A stretch of 64,000 bases of DNA from Atrichornis clamosus (lineage: Eukaryota > Chordata > Aves > Passeriformes > Menuridae). Under the pieces are notes generated by a model, which was given only the letters and a program-made list of their open reading frames with translations, was not told the origin of the DNA and searched no databases. This document shows positions 52,613-64,000 of the stretch, piece by piece. How positions within the stretch are numbered: position 1 is the stretch's first letter; each line of letters begins with the position of its first letter. A program made the translations under genes and the position numbers. The stretch lies in assembly GCA_013400975.1 (NCBI GenBank), contig WBMZ01011577.1, forward strand, positions 62,001 to 126,000. Reading direction: 5' to 3'.

Positions 52613-55600
52613 ATAAAAAATTATCCATTAAGGTTCCTCCTCTCTACAAGTACTGGGTAATAAAAGGTATTTTTAGCCTGCAAATTATTTAATATAATTT
52701 TGTCTTTATTCTTTACGGTTTCAACTATATTAGTAAGGCTCACGGAGTCCGACAGCATTCTAAGACACAGAAAAACCACATTTTCTTCTGAGTCATCAGA
52801 TTACTCTTGTAAGAAAAGAGGTATTTAGATCTGTGTTTTCCAGTTTGTTGAAACACATCATACTGCAGAGGAAAATGTCTCTTTTAAATAATGCAAAGTA
52901 TTAGAGGTCCCTTAGGAGGAAATTCTTGGCACAGAAGTTTTGCTGGCAGTGTAAGCAACCTATTGAAGTATGTATCCATATTGTGGTGACTATAGTTAGG
53001 ACTCCCCTTTTTTTGAACAAGCTGAATCTCCTGGAGAATTGTGCCATGCTCAAAACAAAACCCTGAATCTTGTTTATCCAACTTCTTTAGCCAGTGCTGC
53101 TAAAAAACTTTTACAAACGACTTTATGTGCAAAGTATTCTTCCTGTATCACTTGTAAGCAGCTGTCTGTCTTTCTTCTGCCTTTCCCTAGTGAAGCCTTT
53201 AAAAAAAGTGTATCAGTTTACACCAGGCCTGTTTCTACTCTGCTTTCTGACTGATGCACTTTTCTGAAAAGGCAGGCAAATCCTCACAGCACAAGGGGCA
53301 GCATTCTGTGAATAGCCATGAGTGAACTCCCTCCCAAATCTAAGCAACTGGACCTTTCAGAGGACTTGAAAAATGCAACGCCCCTGCCACTCCTCCCAAC
53401 TGTTATCGCCTTTTTCATGCTTATGGGCAACATGTGGCAAAAGGCACAGAAGGATATTTTCCTGCCAGCTGAGAAACAGAAATATTCCATAAATTTCTTT
53501 CAGAGATTACTTACTTTTTCCACTTCAAAAAATATTTTAGAATGATTCTTAATCGGAACTAAAATAAGAATATAAAACACCATTTTTACCCAAAGACGTA
53601 AAAAATCGGAGGCATTACTGACTGCATATGTACATTTTTTTCCCCTCTTTTCATTTTTTTTGGTAGAGTGTTTTGTGGTTTGTTTTGGGGTCTTTTGGGT
53701 TTTGGGGAGGGTTTTTTTTGTTAAATCAGCTGGGTATTTATTAGCTCAACAGAGATATCCTATTGCTTTGAATCTCCTAAATGTTTTAAAGATATTTCCT
53801 CCCATTCAAAGAACTGACATGTTTGAATTGTTACCAAGCAAAGATGGATGGGTTCATTAGGAAGAACCCACAAGCACTTGGGTGGGGGTTAGAAAGGGTG
53901 GATGCCTTCACTAAGAGGCAGGAGCCTGAAACCTGGCAATCCAAAATTGGTGGCAATGTAAGCGTCTGAAACAAGGGCACATTTTAGGGGTAGAGACAGC
54001 CACCGTGACTTGGTTGCCAAGGCATGCAGAGTAAACATTACTGGGAGTTTCTGATGGCATGTCTGCAGCCCCCCTACATTTTGTTGCTTGGCGTGCTTTC
54101 CTACAGTTAAAACGCAAAAGAGGGAACTGGTTTGAGTATCCGACTTGGTTAATAACCCCTTTTCTCTGCAAAACTATCGTTGGCCACATCCACTAACTAA
54201 TCTTTATTATAGCTGAATGCTGCAGAAAAATGTAATAATTCCTAACTGCAACTGCAGATAGGTAAACTGAGAGACCAATGTATAGTCCTCAGCATTGCAG
54301 CCAGTTCTGCAAATTAGAAGATTTTGATTTGCACAGTTAGTCAGATGCCTCACAGCAGGAATCATGTCACTTAATAGTAAGTGTCTGAGTGATAGATGTT
54401 TGCTCCGTAGATAATTTTCTTTGATATGAGTGAAAAGAAATAGGCTTTTTAAGGGCATAATCCTAATTTATCTCTTAACTTTAGGCTGCAATTAAATGAT
54501 TACTTATCTATACTCCCTGAGAGTACATGTTTCTAAAAAAACTTGACTGTGTTTATCAGATTAACTCTGTACCTGGTCACTGACCCTCCATTTGTGCACA
54601 TGAAAAAACCTAGGCCAGCGTTCCCTGGTGCTGACATGTACCCTTTTCCAGCAGGCTCCTTGGCATGGCCTTCATTTGTGCCAACGCTCAGTCTTCCAGT
54701 CTTTGTCCAGGCACAGTCCTGTGATCGACATGGGCATGGGGATATTGTCACTGGGAGGGCTGAAACAGTGATGAGAGCCTGAGTGAAGCAAAGAGAGTGT
54801 ACCTGCACGGACATGGGCATACCAGGCTACTTGGACTTGGGATCTGTGTATTCTTCTGTCCAGTTTCACTTATGGGCCTGGGGTTAGCTTTTTATGTGCT
54901 CGGATTTCTTAAAAACGCAGCTAAAATTCTGACAGCCCTGCATCTGAATTGGTTTGATATGCTGAACTCCATTTCCCTGTGTGGGGGTCTTTGAGACCAT
55001 GGTACATGCTCGTCCAAGAAAAGCAATGACCTGTAATCCTTTCCTGAACTCCCTGTCACCTGAGTGACATGGGGCGCAGATGATGCCCAGTGGCATCCTG
55101 TGGCTGTGCTGAGTGTTTGTGGCACACAGACACAGCGTCCCAGTGGATTATACCTCTTTTATCCAGTGCTGAGACACCATTCCATTTATTGGAATTGTGC
55201 ATATTCAAGGACTTCTGTTGGGCTTGTGTTGTGCAACCCTCATGCAGAAAGCACTGTGCATTTGCGAGCGTGAAAAGGGATACATAAAATGAAGTGTGGT
55301 ATGCAAAGATTTCAATTAAATACTCTGATTAAGGTTTGATGTTGCAAGAACATGCTCCTCTAAATATTTTAAAGTCCTTCTTCTCCTTGCTTTTGTGCAT
55401 AAGCTAAAGGCCCATTCCTAATGATGACAGGAGTCATTAAGGAACACAAATTTGGTATTCTTTTCTCAAGCTATATATACTTTTAACAAATCCCATACCA
55501 CAGCAAGAGATTTCTCATCCATTGCTTGGCAGCACACAATTTGCACTGCCATGGTTTAGCTAATTAGCAGTCGATGCATTCAGAGTCTACATCTGCAGCT

Positions 55601-55689
55601 GTATTACTAGAATGAAAGACACATGAATATTTTCTTTTTTTTTTTGGTAGGTTTTGTTGTTTTTCTTCTAATATAAGACCTCAGACCTT

Positions 55690-55743
55690 CTGGATTTTCT
55701 TTATTTACCATATTTTCTGGATTTTCTTTATTTACCATATTTT
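55690..55743 (+). repeat. Perfect 27-bp tandem duplication
   Basis: Two identical head-to-tail copies of a 27-bp unit starting CTGGATTTTCTTTATTTACC and ending ATATTTT. With no divergence between copies, the duplication is probably recent. Confidence 0.9.
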
Positions 55744-58700
55744 CCACAGCTCTGTGTGAACAATTATTGCTTGATATCTGTAAAGTTCAAATGTATACCA
55801 CCTGCCTCCATTAGTCATCACTGTTTCTCTGTCAAAATTCATTGGTGCTAAGTGACTATTGCCAAAGTAAATAGAAAATGTAACTGGAGAAGTACAACAC
55901 TATATTATTTGTTGGTTTTGTCTTTTTTGGAGATTACTCTGTCAGCAGTCATGCCGAGTAAGGGCATTTTGTTCTTTTCTTCTTTTGTTTTGTAGACTTA
56001 CCAGTCCCGCTGTTATACAGGATTTTAATGCAAACATTTACATTTCAGCAAGTTATGGCTATTTTCAATCGTCTTCAAGCTTGTGCACACAATGAACTGC
56101 TTGGCAGAAAGACTACACAATAAGCTTATTTTCCAACAAGTGCTTCACACTTGTATGCTTTTAGACAATACTGCTCCTTGCTGTTTTATCTGTGCCAGAG
56201 GACCACAGGAAAAGCTGTATCATGATCCATTCCTCATTGCTTCTATCCTCTGAGATCTCTCCGGATATGAAGCTTGAGCTTATGCTACCTCAGGATAGAA
56301 GGAAAATGTTTGCCATCCTGAAGTTCGTGGCAAAGTTCCCGTTGGTGTCAAGGAGGCCAGGTTTTCATTTAGAGAGATTTGGCATCAGCTTCACCGGGGA
56401 AGTGTCAACATGGACTGTGCTGATAACATCCTCATTTTGTCAGTGCCAAAGCATACACCCACTCTATGTCCAAACAGGAGAAGAACCCAGATGGTGTCAT
56501 GTCACACTGCCATTCAGATCCATTTCAAAAGAGTTTTTAGTGCCAACTCTGATCAATATGTTTAAAATGTTTTACTCTAAATTGCTGTAATGCTCCAGCA
56601 GACAGTTCCTAGGATAGATGGCACAGTTAACAGGACATGCATAATAATTACCTCAGCTGAAGCAACTGGCCAAGGGCTTCTTAAGAGCCCGCCCTTCCTT
56701 CCTTCCTTGCTTCCTCCAGGTCGGGGTGGCAATCTTCACAAATAAGCAGAACAGGAAAGGCTGGTGTTCATATCTGACAAGAAGAGTCTTCTCCTCTTCC
56801 CTCCATCACTTTCCATGATTGAAGAGTGCATCCTGAAGGGGCTGGCTTTCTGAACACGAGGAACCCTGCTCCTAAGGAAGCCAGGGCCTGAGTGAGCCCT
56901 CGCTGGGCAAAGGCAGAAAGAAGAGCTTAGGAGAGTCACTGCCCTGGCTGGCAAGAAGTAGCTTTGCATTCTTCAATGTCTTCAAACAAGGATTAAAAGT
57001 GCACCCAAGGGATTTTAACCAGAAGTTAAAGGTTGCGAAATTCCAGGGCTGCAGAGGCACAGGTTTGACTTTCTTCCCCTGTCCTTGTTGCCTCTGGAGG
57101 AAAACAGGTATCAACCTGAGCAGAAGGAGAAGTCTGGAGAGCTTTCAGACCAGAGTTGTTTTTACTTTGCTGCTTAATGAAACTTAAAAAGCAATTACAA
57201 TTAAATTACAATTGATTAGACTTGAGCATGGGATTCTGAAACATACAAATAAACAGCTTTTGCCTTAAAATCTGTAGTCCCTAATGAAAACCTAGCTGGA
57301 TTCTTTTTCAATCTTATATAATTTTATAATAAAATACAAGAAAATACAAAGAATTGCCTGGAGTTTCACTTTAACTTGTATACCTGACCATTATGAACTT
57401 CATAGACCAGATCCTGCTTTAACTGAATGCAGGACAAATCCAAAGCAATTCCATTTATTCTGATAGATTTATTTAGAAGAGCACAGCCTGACCTTCCAGC
57501 ATCAGTGTTTAAACTGTTTGCTGTCAAAGCAAATTCAAACTCCCTTGCAAGCTATGGTGTTATTGGAAATTTTTCGTATCTTTTTTTGCCTGTGTGCAAA
57601 ATAGATCACTGTGTTCCCAACACTTAATAATTTGGGGGGTTTTAAAGCATGCTCTGTACATACTTAAATACTTTAATCACTTTTTGAAAGTAAACCATAA
57701 TATATACTGTTAAGACTTGGTGTGTGCTACGGATGTTCAGGCTTATATATTAAATCTCTTATATCTATGTTGCTTTCACTACTTTTAGAACCATTCTCAG
57801 TATCTTTTTGTAGCATACATGGCTGGGGGAGGTGCAGAGTCCCCTGTTGGCAAAAGTAATGCATCTTTCATCCTTGGATCCTGGCCAAAGGCTACGTAGC
57901 ATTGTGATTAATATGTTAGCTGCATATTTACAAGGTAAAAAATTCCCCTTCTGCTGAGCTTGTACTCTTGCTGATATTAGTATTTTCCATCTCTTGCTGT
58001 TGATTATGGTTTTCCATTTTTTCCTGTGACAAAAATGAGACAAAAAATGCTCAGACATATAACCACATATTAAATATAATCAAATTATTGAAAATAGATG
58101 GGTCTGATATTTTTTCACATTATGAAAACACAGGAGGCCTGTTATACACAAGAGAGGCATCTCACCTACAGCTCTGAATTATGGTTTTCGGAAACATGCA
58201 ACAATTTTTCCATGTATCATCTCTCAGGTTTTTGCTAATGAGTGAAAACTTGGTAAAATTTCCCCTCCTATAAAACCAAACACTGGACATTAAAGAAGTG
58301 AGAGAACCAAAAATATTATTGCAAATACCTGGCCTGATTTCTTGTAGGCCTGCTTTTACCTTTTTTTGTTAGCAACACTCTCAGATCTGCAGCTGAGTAT
58401 GTCGTACTCTGTAATTTTTGCCAGTAGCTGCAGTTACCACCAGACCCTAACCCAGTTTGGTTCAGCAGAAGCTCTTTTCTAAAAGTGTTTTATCCATTAC
58501 ATTTCATCCAGCTAAGTACTTATTTTCCTAACTTGGTTTCTTGTTTTCACATGTAAAATGTTTTGGATTGGGTATGTATTTGCTGACAACTCTGTAGGAG
58601 GTGGTAAATTGTTGACATTAAATACCAAGACAATTATTTTTGCTTATGGAAAACTGTCTAATGTCTGTTGCAGCGAGGCAGCAATATTTTTCTGTAGGAG

Positions 58701-61700
58701 TATTGTCACTTTTAATAAGCACCCTAGTGGTTTATTTTTCAGTGTGACATCTGTCTCTTTTCTTTCTCCCATTGAGTTTATGTAACATATGCACATAGTC
58801 TTTGATTATTCTTTTTCTTGCTTGTTTTTTACCTCTATCTTTCTGAAAAATTACTCATTTATGTAAGGGAATCTCTTTAGAATCTCACTTTTTATTGGTT
58901 GCTATTTATACTTTTTTTTTCCATGTCTCCTGATATAATTTAGGAAGGGAAAGCAGACTGAAAGGCTGTAAGTAGATTTGCTGTCTATCAGCATTTTAAA
59001 ACCCCAGATCTGGCCCACGGTATAATTTTTCCAAAAATCTCAGAAGCTCCTTTCAGGACCTTGAAGATGAACTGAGAGCTTGAAATCCATGGAATGAATG
59101 ACAGAGGGTCAGAGAAATACTCAACTAAAGCCAAATCCTTGTCACACTGTGTGGGTCTATGCTACATCTGAAAATACATTAACAATATTTGGCAAGGTAG
59201 ACATGCTCTGAATAGTTAATTTCCCAGCTCTTTTAGTCTATCAGACCAGTAGCTCTCTTGGGTACAAGATACAGTGTTAGTACTTCACATTTGATCCCTC
59301 AACTCCCATAAGGACAATCTCAAGCTCTCAGTGATGTGTCTCAGTACAAGACCTGTGCTATAATTGCAGTCTCTCATTTCTTGGTACACATCTTGACCTG
59401 CAGGATAGCTGTGTATCCTCCACGTTTCTCTCTCTGACTGTTTGCTACAGCAATTTAATAAAAGGCTGCAAGCACTACCTGCATATGCAATTTAAGTAGG
59501 TCAACTTCTCTGAAAAACTGCTGAGTTCTCTAGTGGTTGGAAGCAATAATCACTATTCATGAGCCTTGCATATCACTCAAAGGCCTTGTTTAGATCAGAC
59601 AGATTATTGTGCCAGCTACTCTACAAAGACATAAAAAGCACCTGTCCCAAAGACTTTGCAACCAGAATTTTAGAGTAGACAAAGTAATGGAAGGAGAAGA
59701 GGAAAGACAGGGAAAAAGCAATAGTGAGCAGCTTGAGACACCACTTAGTAGAATGTTTTAGATGTATTGCTTTTGTTCACTTTTTGTGAGGTAATTAAAG
59801 CCAAATTATTCTGACACAATACACCTTTTGTAGAGTGCAATACCTGAAAAACAGGTGTTAATTTCAAGAAACTAAGGGATTTCTTGATCTAGGTGGTTCC
59901 TGGTTTTTTCTAATGTTGATTTACGACTCTTTACCCTTTAGGCGTGGCAGAAAATCTCCTTCCCAGGCGGAGCAGGGATCCAAAGCTCTTTCCCTCATGA
60001 GGACAGGGCAGAGAAGAGCAAGAAATGCATCAGTGGCTCATTTCTTCCTATGTGCCTGACCTGTTGGAAGATGGTAGGGGCCTGCAGAAGGACAACCTTA
60101 ACCCTCCTAATGCTTCTGGGCAATCTATAACGTGTAGACCCATGGAGTTCCCAAAGTACTTTAATTTATAAAGTAGTCTTTAATAGCTGGTATTGTCTTC
60201 AATCAACAGCAATGAGGGTGCTGTTGATGATGATGACAGCGAATATGAAACATTGCTTGAGTTGCAAACAATGCTTCTTAAAAACAAATAGATGTATAAG
60301 TAGCTCTTGCATTAAAGAAGTTGTGAAAACTTGGAAATGAGGCAGAGAACAGTGACAACAAATTTTGAGGAATAGAGAAATACCTTATAATGAGAGATGT
60401 AAGGAAATCCCTTTGCTCATTGCACACAAAACCAAGAGGCAAGCTACATTCTAATACAACAAGAAAATATTCAAGTTTTTAATATTTTCCTTAACCTGTC
60501 AGAGAAAAGCATTACAAAAAACATCATAAGGCTGTTAGTGCCAATCAAATGAAAGTTAGGAGCAAAACACACATTTTCAGTAGCAAAGATGATTAACTGC
60601 TAGAACAACCTAAGAGGGGCATATCTGCCTTTGACCTCCTCAGGAGTGTTTTGGTGTAAAATGAGCCTCAGTAAGACTGTGTGGTGGACTTCACATGGGA
60701 GAGGAAGAAAGGCACACTCCGTGCCTTATTCAGAAATTTTAGCCACATCACCTACTAGGTTCCCTCCAGCCTCATCATCTAAGGCTCTGGTAAGGTTTAG
60801 TGCCACGGAGAAGAGAAAAGTTGTGTTTGAGAGGAAAGAGTCCAGTCTCTACTCAAGTGCCCACGGTATTTAGGGTGTTGTTATGTACAACCTGTCTCCT
60901 TCATCCTCGCAGGGTGAAGGGAGCAGGAAGGAACAGACAGGAAAACAGAAAGTTCTTTCCTGCAGGTGATAGTTGTGCTAAAGGAGCAGGTATAATTTAA
61001 GGATTTTTACTCTTGATTTACAAGAGACTGAGGACTTACAGTCCTTAAAGAATGTTTTCTTATGTGTATGAAAGCTGTAATATATACAGCGGACATTTTG
61101 GGGGGATATCAGATATTCGATCCCATTCTGAGTCATATAGGTCTAAGTCTGGAGTGCTAAGGACTTATTCTAGATTCTGGTTTGAAAATCATGGATCTCT
61201 TTCTGTATTTTAAGTACCAAGCCAATGCAAAGCAACAAGTACAAATCACATGGGCTGCAGCCTGGTTGCTGAACCAAAAAAATATCCAGAATCATTGCCA
61301 AGAGCAATTTTCCAGTATATGTTTGATACATTGTACACTGCACCCTCTGCCAGTAATACCTAGCACATGAGGAAAGTGATATAAATGTCTGATAAGAGCT
61401 ATAAAGATAAAGCACTGTTCAATAAAGACCAGAACTGTGCTGAACAAGCCAGCTGAGAGCAGCCCACACAGGAAGCAAGAGAGAGGTCATCTCTTGTCAT
61501 TCATGAAGTTATGCTCTAAATCAGAGTCAGAGGGCAGCAGAAGAGTCCAGAGCAAGGTGTTAGCAAGTGCACTGAGGGGGAGTATCTTATAATTAGGAGA
61601 GAGAAAATGGATAGACAAGTGGTGTTTTGAGGCAAAGGAAAGCATTTAGAGTTCTTGCAAACTCAGCAATCGAGCTGAGTTGTGGCTGGTAGGGAGGGGA

Positions 61701-62291
61701 TGAATATTGCCTTGATTTAAGGATTTCTTTACTGTTTGTTTTCTTGCTGGTATTGCCTGAAGTAATAAAATTAAGTAGTTCAGCTTTCATGTGAAGTGAA
61801 GGTTGAGTCATGTTTTTTCCCTCTGAATGCTCTCCATCAGGACTCATATCAATTTGGAGCACTTACCACCAAGGTTCTTTTCAGAACATCTCACACTGAG
61901 ATGATGAAGCCCTGCGGCACAACTGTGAGGCACAGGAGAACATAGCATTACCCACATTTCTCTGACAATGGGTCAGAAAGATATAGGCAAAGGCTTTATC
62001 ATGGCCACAAGATCAGAAAAAATTAAATGAGACAGGAATATCAGAGCTCCCTGCTCTCAACCCTAAAAGAGAACTTAATTAATATGGCCTAGGAGATCCT
62101 TCTACAGGTGGGGAGCAAAACTGTATGATGAGCTATGGACAGTATTTTTAATTCTTCAGTGTCAGGAAGAATGATCAGGGCTCTGCCATGAGCCATCTCA
62201 GGATTTTCTCAAAGGTTTCACTGGTGACATGTATAATGGACTGTAAAACAGGACTGTGACATTTCATAGATGAGCTGAGAAGGGCTGCAAA

Positions 62292-62319
62292 ATTTTTGGA
62301 AGGTTAACCTTCCAAAAAT
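62292..62319. repeat. Perfect 28-bp palindrome
   Basis: The 14-base arm ATTTTTGGAAGGTT is followed without spacer by its exact reverse complement, centred on GTTAAC. No gene or element is attached. A cruciform or a dimeric binding site are possible readings, neither shown. Confidence 0.9.
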
Positions 62320-64000
62320 CTTGACAAATGGATTCAAAGAGAGAAAATAAATAGAATGGATCGATTGCAGCAAGGGCAAGTTTCACTCAAGCAATAAAAG
62401 GGGCAAACACTGGATCATGTTAGGGAAAAATCAATTTACTCGGGCTTGCTTTGGATGAAGCAGGGGGAGAGCTTTGTATCTGCTGTCAAGTATAAGAGCA
62501 GTCCTAAGGGCTGAGGTACCTACATCCCACCCTGTTATGTTCACCCCCATTTTAACACATTTTTTTCTGCTTAAGAAGGGTCTATTTGTTTATTTTTCAT
62601 TCCTCTAGAAAAATATAGTTTCCATGGAAGAGCCTTCCCTAGAATTTAGTATTGAAAGAATTAGATTCGATATGCTTCCAAGGGCTGTTTAAAATCCCTT
62701 TACTATGCCAAAGCCCAGCTTTACAGTAATCCCCCCATTGCAGAACGTGCATAGAGCTGCACACTCATTTTAAGTGACTCCTTTCTCTTGACATGCTGCC
62801 AGAACAGAGGAGACCTTTGAAACATCATGGCAAAACTTTCTTACAAATTTTTTGGAATCAGGATCTCAGACCACACCAGGCATGAGTTCCACTAAGGCTT
62901 CAGCCTCTGAGTTTACCATCTGTTATTTAAAGCATGAGAGTTGTGTCTTCTCAAAGGCTTCAGCTGAGTCTGCTGCAGTGCAGTGTAATTAAAACCCTTG
63001 TTTGGGAGAGGGGTGGACTCATTTTTCTAGCTGGCATGTAGCTAGGAACATGGTTCTGTTCCAAAAGCTACCGTAGAGCCACTTGAAAACTTGTATTGCC
63101 TGAAGTACTCACATTCCTTGTGGTTATTTCTGACACATGAATGGTACAGTCATCAAAAACGTGAGAAGCATGTGGTAAAACTGGTGAAGCCTTGCTTTTC
63201 AAGACATTCACCGGACTTTCTGCCTACAACCAAATGAAGAAGAATATGCCACATTAGAATTACTATCAAGGAATTAAAGTGTTTTAATTGCTTTTCCTTT
63301 ATGCTTCAAACAGGTTACAGCCTAGGGTAGTACAGGCAAGACACAGGGACAAGTATTGATTCACAAGACATAAAAAATAGGTTTGTTTTCCTCCATTTTA
63401 ACTGTGCTAAAACTTGAGCCAAACCTGTTTGTGAGGATGTGATAGTGGCAGGAGGCCCAGTTCTGATATTCGGCTAAGCAAAGCAGACTTCTGCCCATAT
63501 CTTGAACACCACATATGTGAATGATCAAAAGCATACTTTAAGGAGAAACAATTCCCCGGCATTCACACTTCCTGGCTTCACTGGATGGAGAAAACTGCTG
63601 GAGCTGCCAACTGCAGCCTGGGAAAGTCTTTTGCAGCAGAGTGAGAAAATCTGACAGCATGAATTTTCAAAAGCAGGAACGTTTATATAGGAAAACCTAG
63701 GAGAAGTTCTTGTTTTCCAAAAATGAATTTCTGAAGATTGTTTAGTGGTAATTATTTTCAATAACAAGCTGGATTCTGCTTTCAGGAATTTTGCTCGCTG
63801 CTTTTAGCATTCATCCCAGACTACTGAAGCATTTGTTAAGTCAAATTAAGTCCAAATATTGGGATCTGAAAGAGTAAAACAGAGCTATCAGGTTGCCATA
63901 TTCTGTTGTATCTAAGTGGCAAGTAATTTCCAAAATATCTTGAAGTCAAGAGAGAAGTTTTAGTGGTGCTGTGTTGCCCTGCAGGTACTTTTATGTTTTG

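Larger units (their letters stand above)
52206..64000. other. Intergenic DNA, no gene seen
   Basis: Nearly 12 kb of AT-rich DNA with only short ORFs. The longest, a 132-codon frame at 56192-56590, has no recognisable domain or exon borders. A T/G-rich low-complexity stretch lies at 53630-53735, a 27-bp tandem duplication at 55690 and a perfect palindrome at 62292. The remaining sequence, including the last 1.7 kb, shows nothing I can name. Confidence 0.5.

Noticed and set aside
53630..53735. T/G-rich run with TTTTGGGG-type motifs, telomere-like at first sight
   Set aside because: It is not built of TTAGGG units and has no regular period, so it is not an interstitial telomere. Plain low-complexity DNA.
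56192..56590. 132-codon frame on the + strand
   Set aside because: No homology recognised and no exon borders or promoter. This length is expected by chance in 64 kb searched in six frames.

Overview
The window reads as vertebrate, almost certainly bird, nuclear DNA, and the repeats point to an oscine passerine. It carries several truncated CR1 LINE copies, a solo LTR of a common avian ERVL-type family, and one short element with a tRNA-like head joined to a CR1-type tail, as in the passerine SINE TguSINE1. The DNA is mostly AT-rich and CpG-poor, with no bacterial-style gene packing, no CRISPR array and no rRNA or tRNA gene that I can support.

I can support one protein-coding gene, on the + strand: the last two coding exons of a tetraspan LHFPL-family gene, most likely LHFPL6 (old name LHFP). 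The window opens inside the upstream intron (1-21318). A 99-bp exon follows at 21319-21417, then a 12.9-kb intron, then the terminal coding exon at 34316-34434 with its stop codon. A 3'UTR begins at 34435 and has candidate poly(A) signals at 34935, 35359 and 35698. Both introns are phase 1, with standard AG/GT borders, and join into one reading frame. The encoded 71 or so residues cover part of TM3, the second extracellular loop, TM4 and a short basic tail ending KKQKQYPY.

The large introns and the 28 kb after the gene (about 35.7-64 kb) hold only repeats, low-complexity tracts, short unsupported ORFs and AT-rich stretches that might be conserved regulatory DNA. Downstream repeats are a 0.9-kb antisense CR1 (37.64-38.55 kb), a solo LTR (48.65-49.19 kb), the SINE (51.53-51.66 kb) and an antisense CR1 fragment (52.06-52.2 kb). 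The last intron holds two sense-oriented CR1 3' ends (27.03 and 28.37 kb).

I found no previously undescribed gene system. The observations most worth following are a CpG-dense block centred on the terminal LHFPL exon, a lineage-specific-looking extracellular loop with an N-glycosylation sequon, the chimeric tRNA/CR1 SINE, a perfect 28-bp palindrome and two smaller ones, and an in-frame exon-like stretch at 41.2 kb with good splice borders but no recognised homology.
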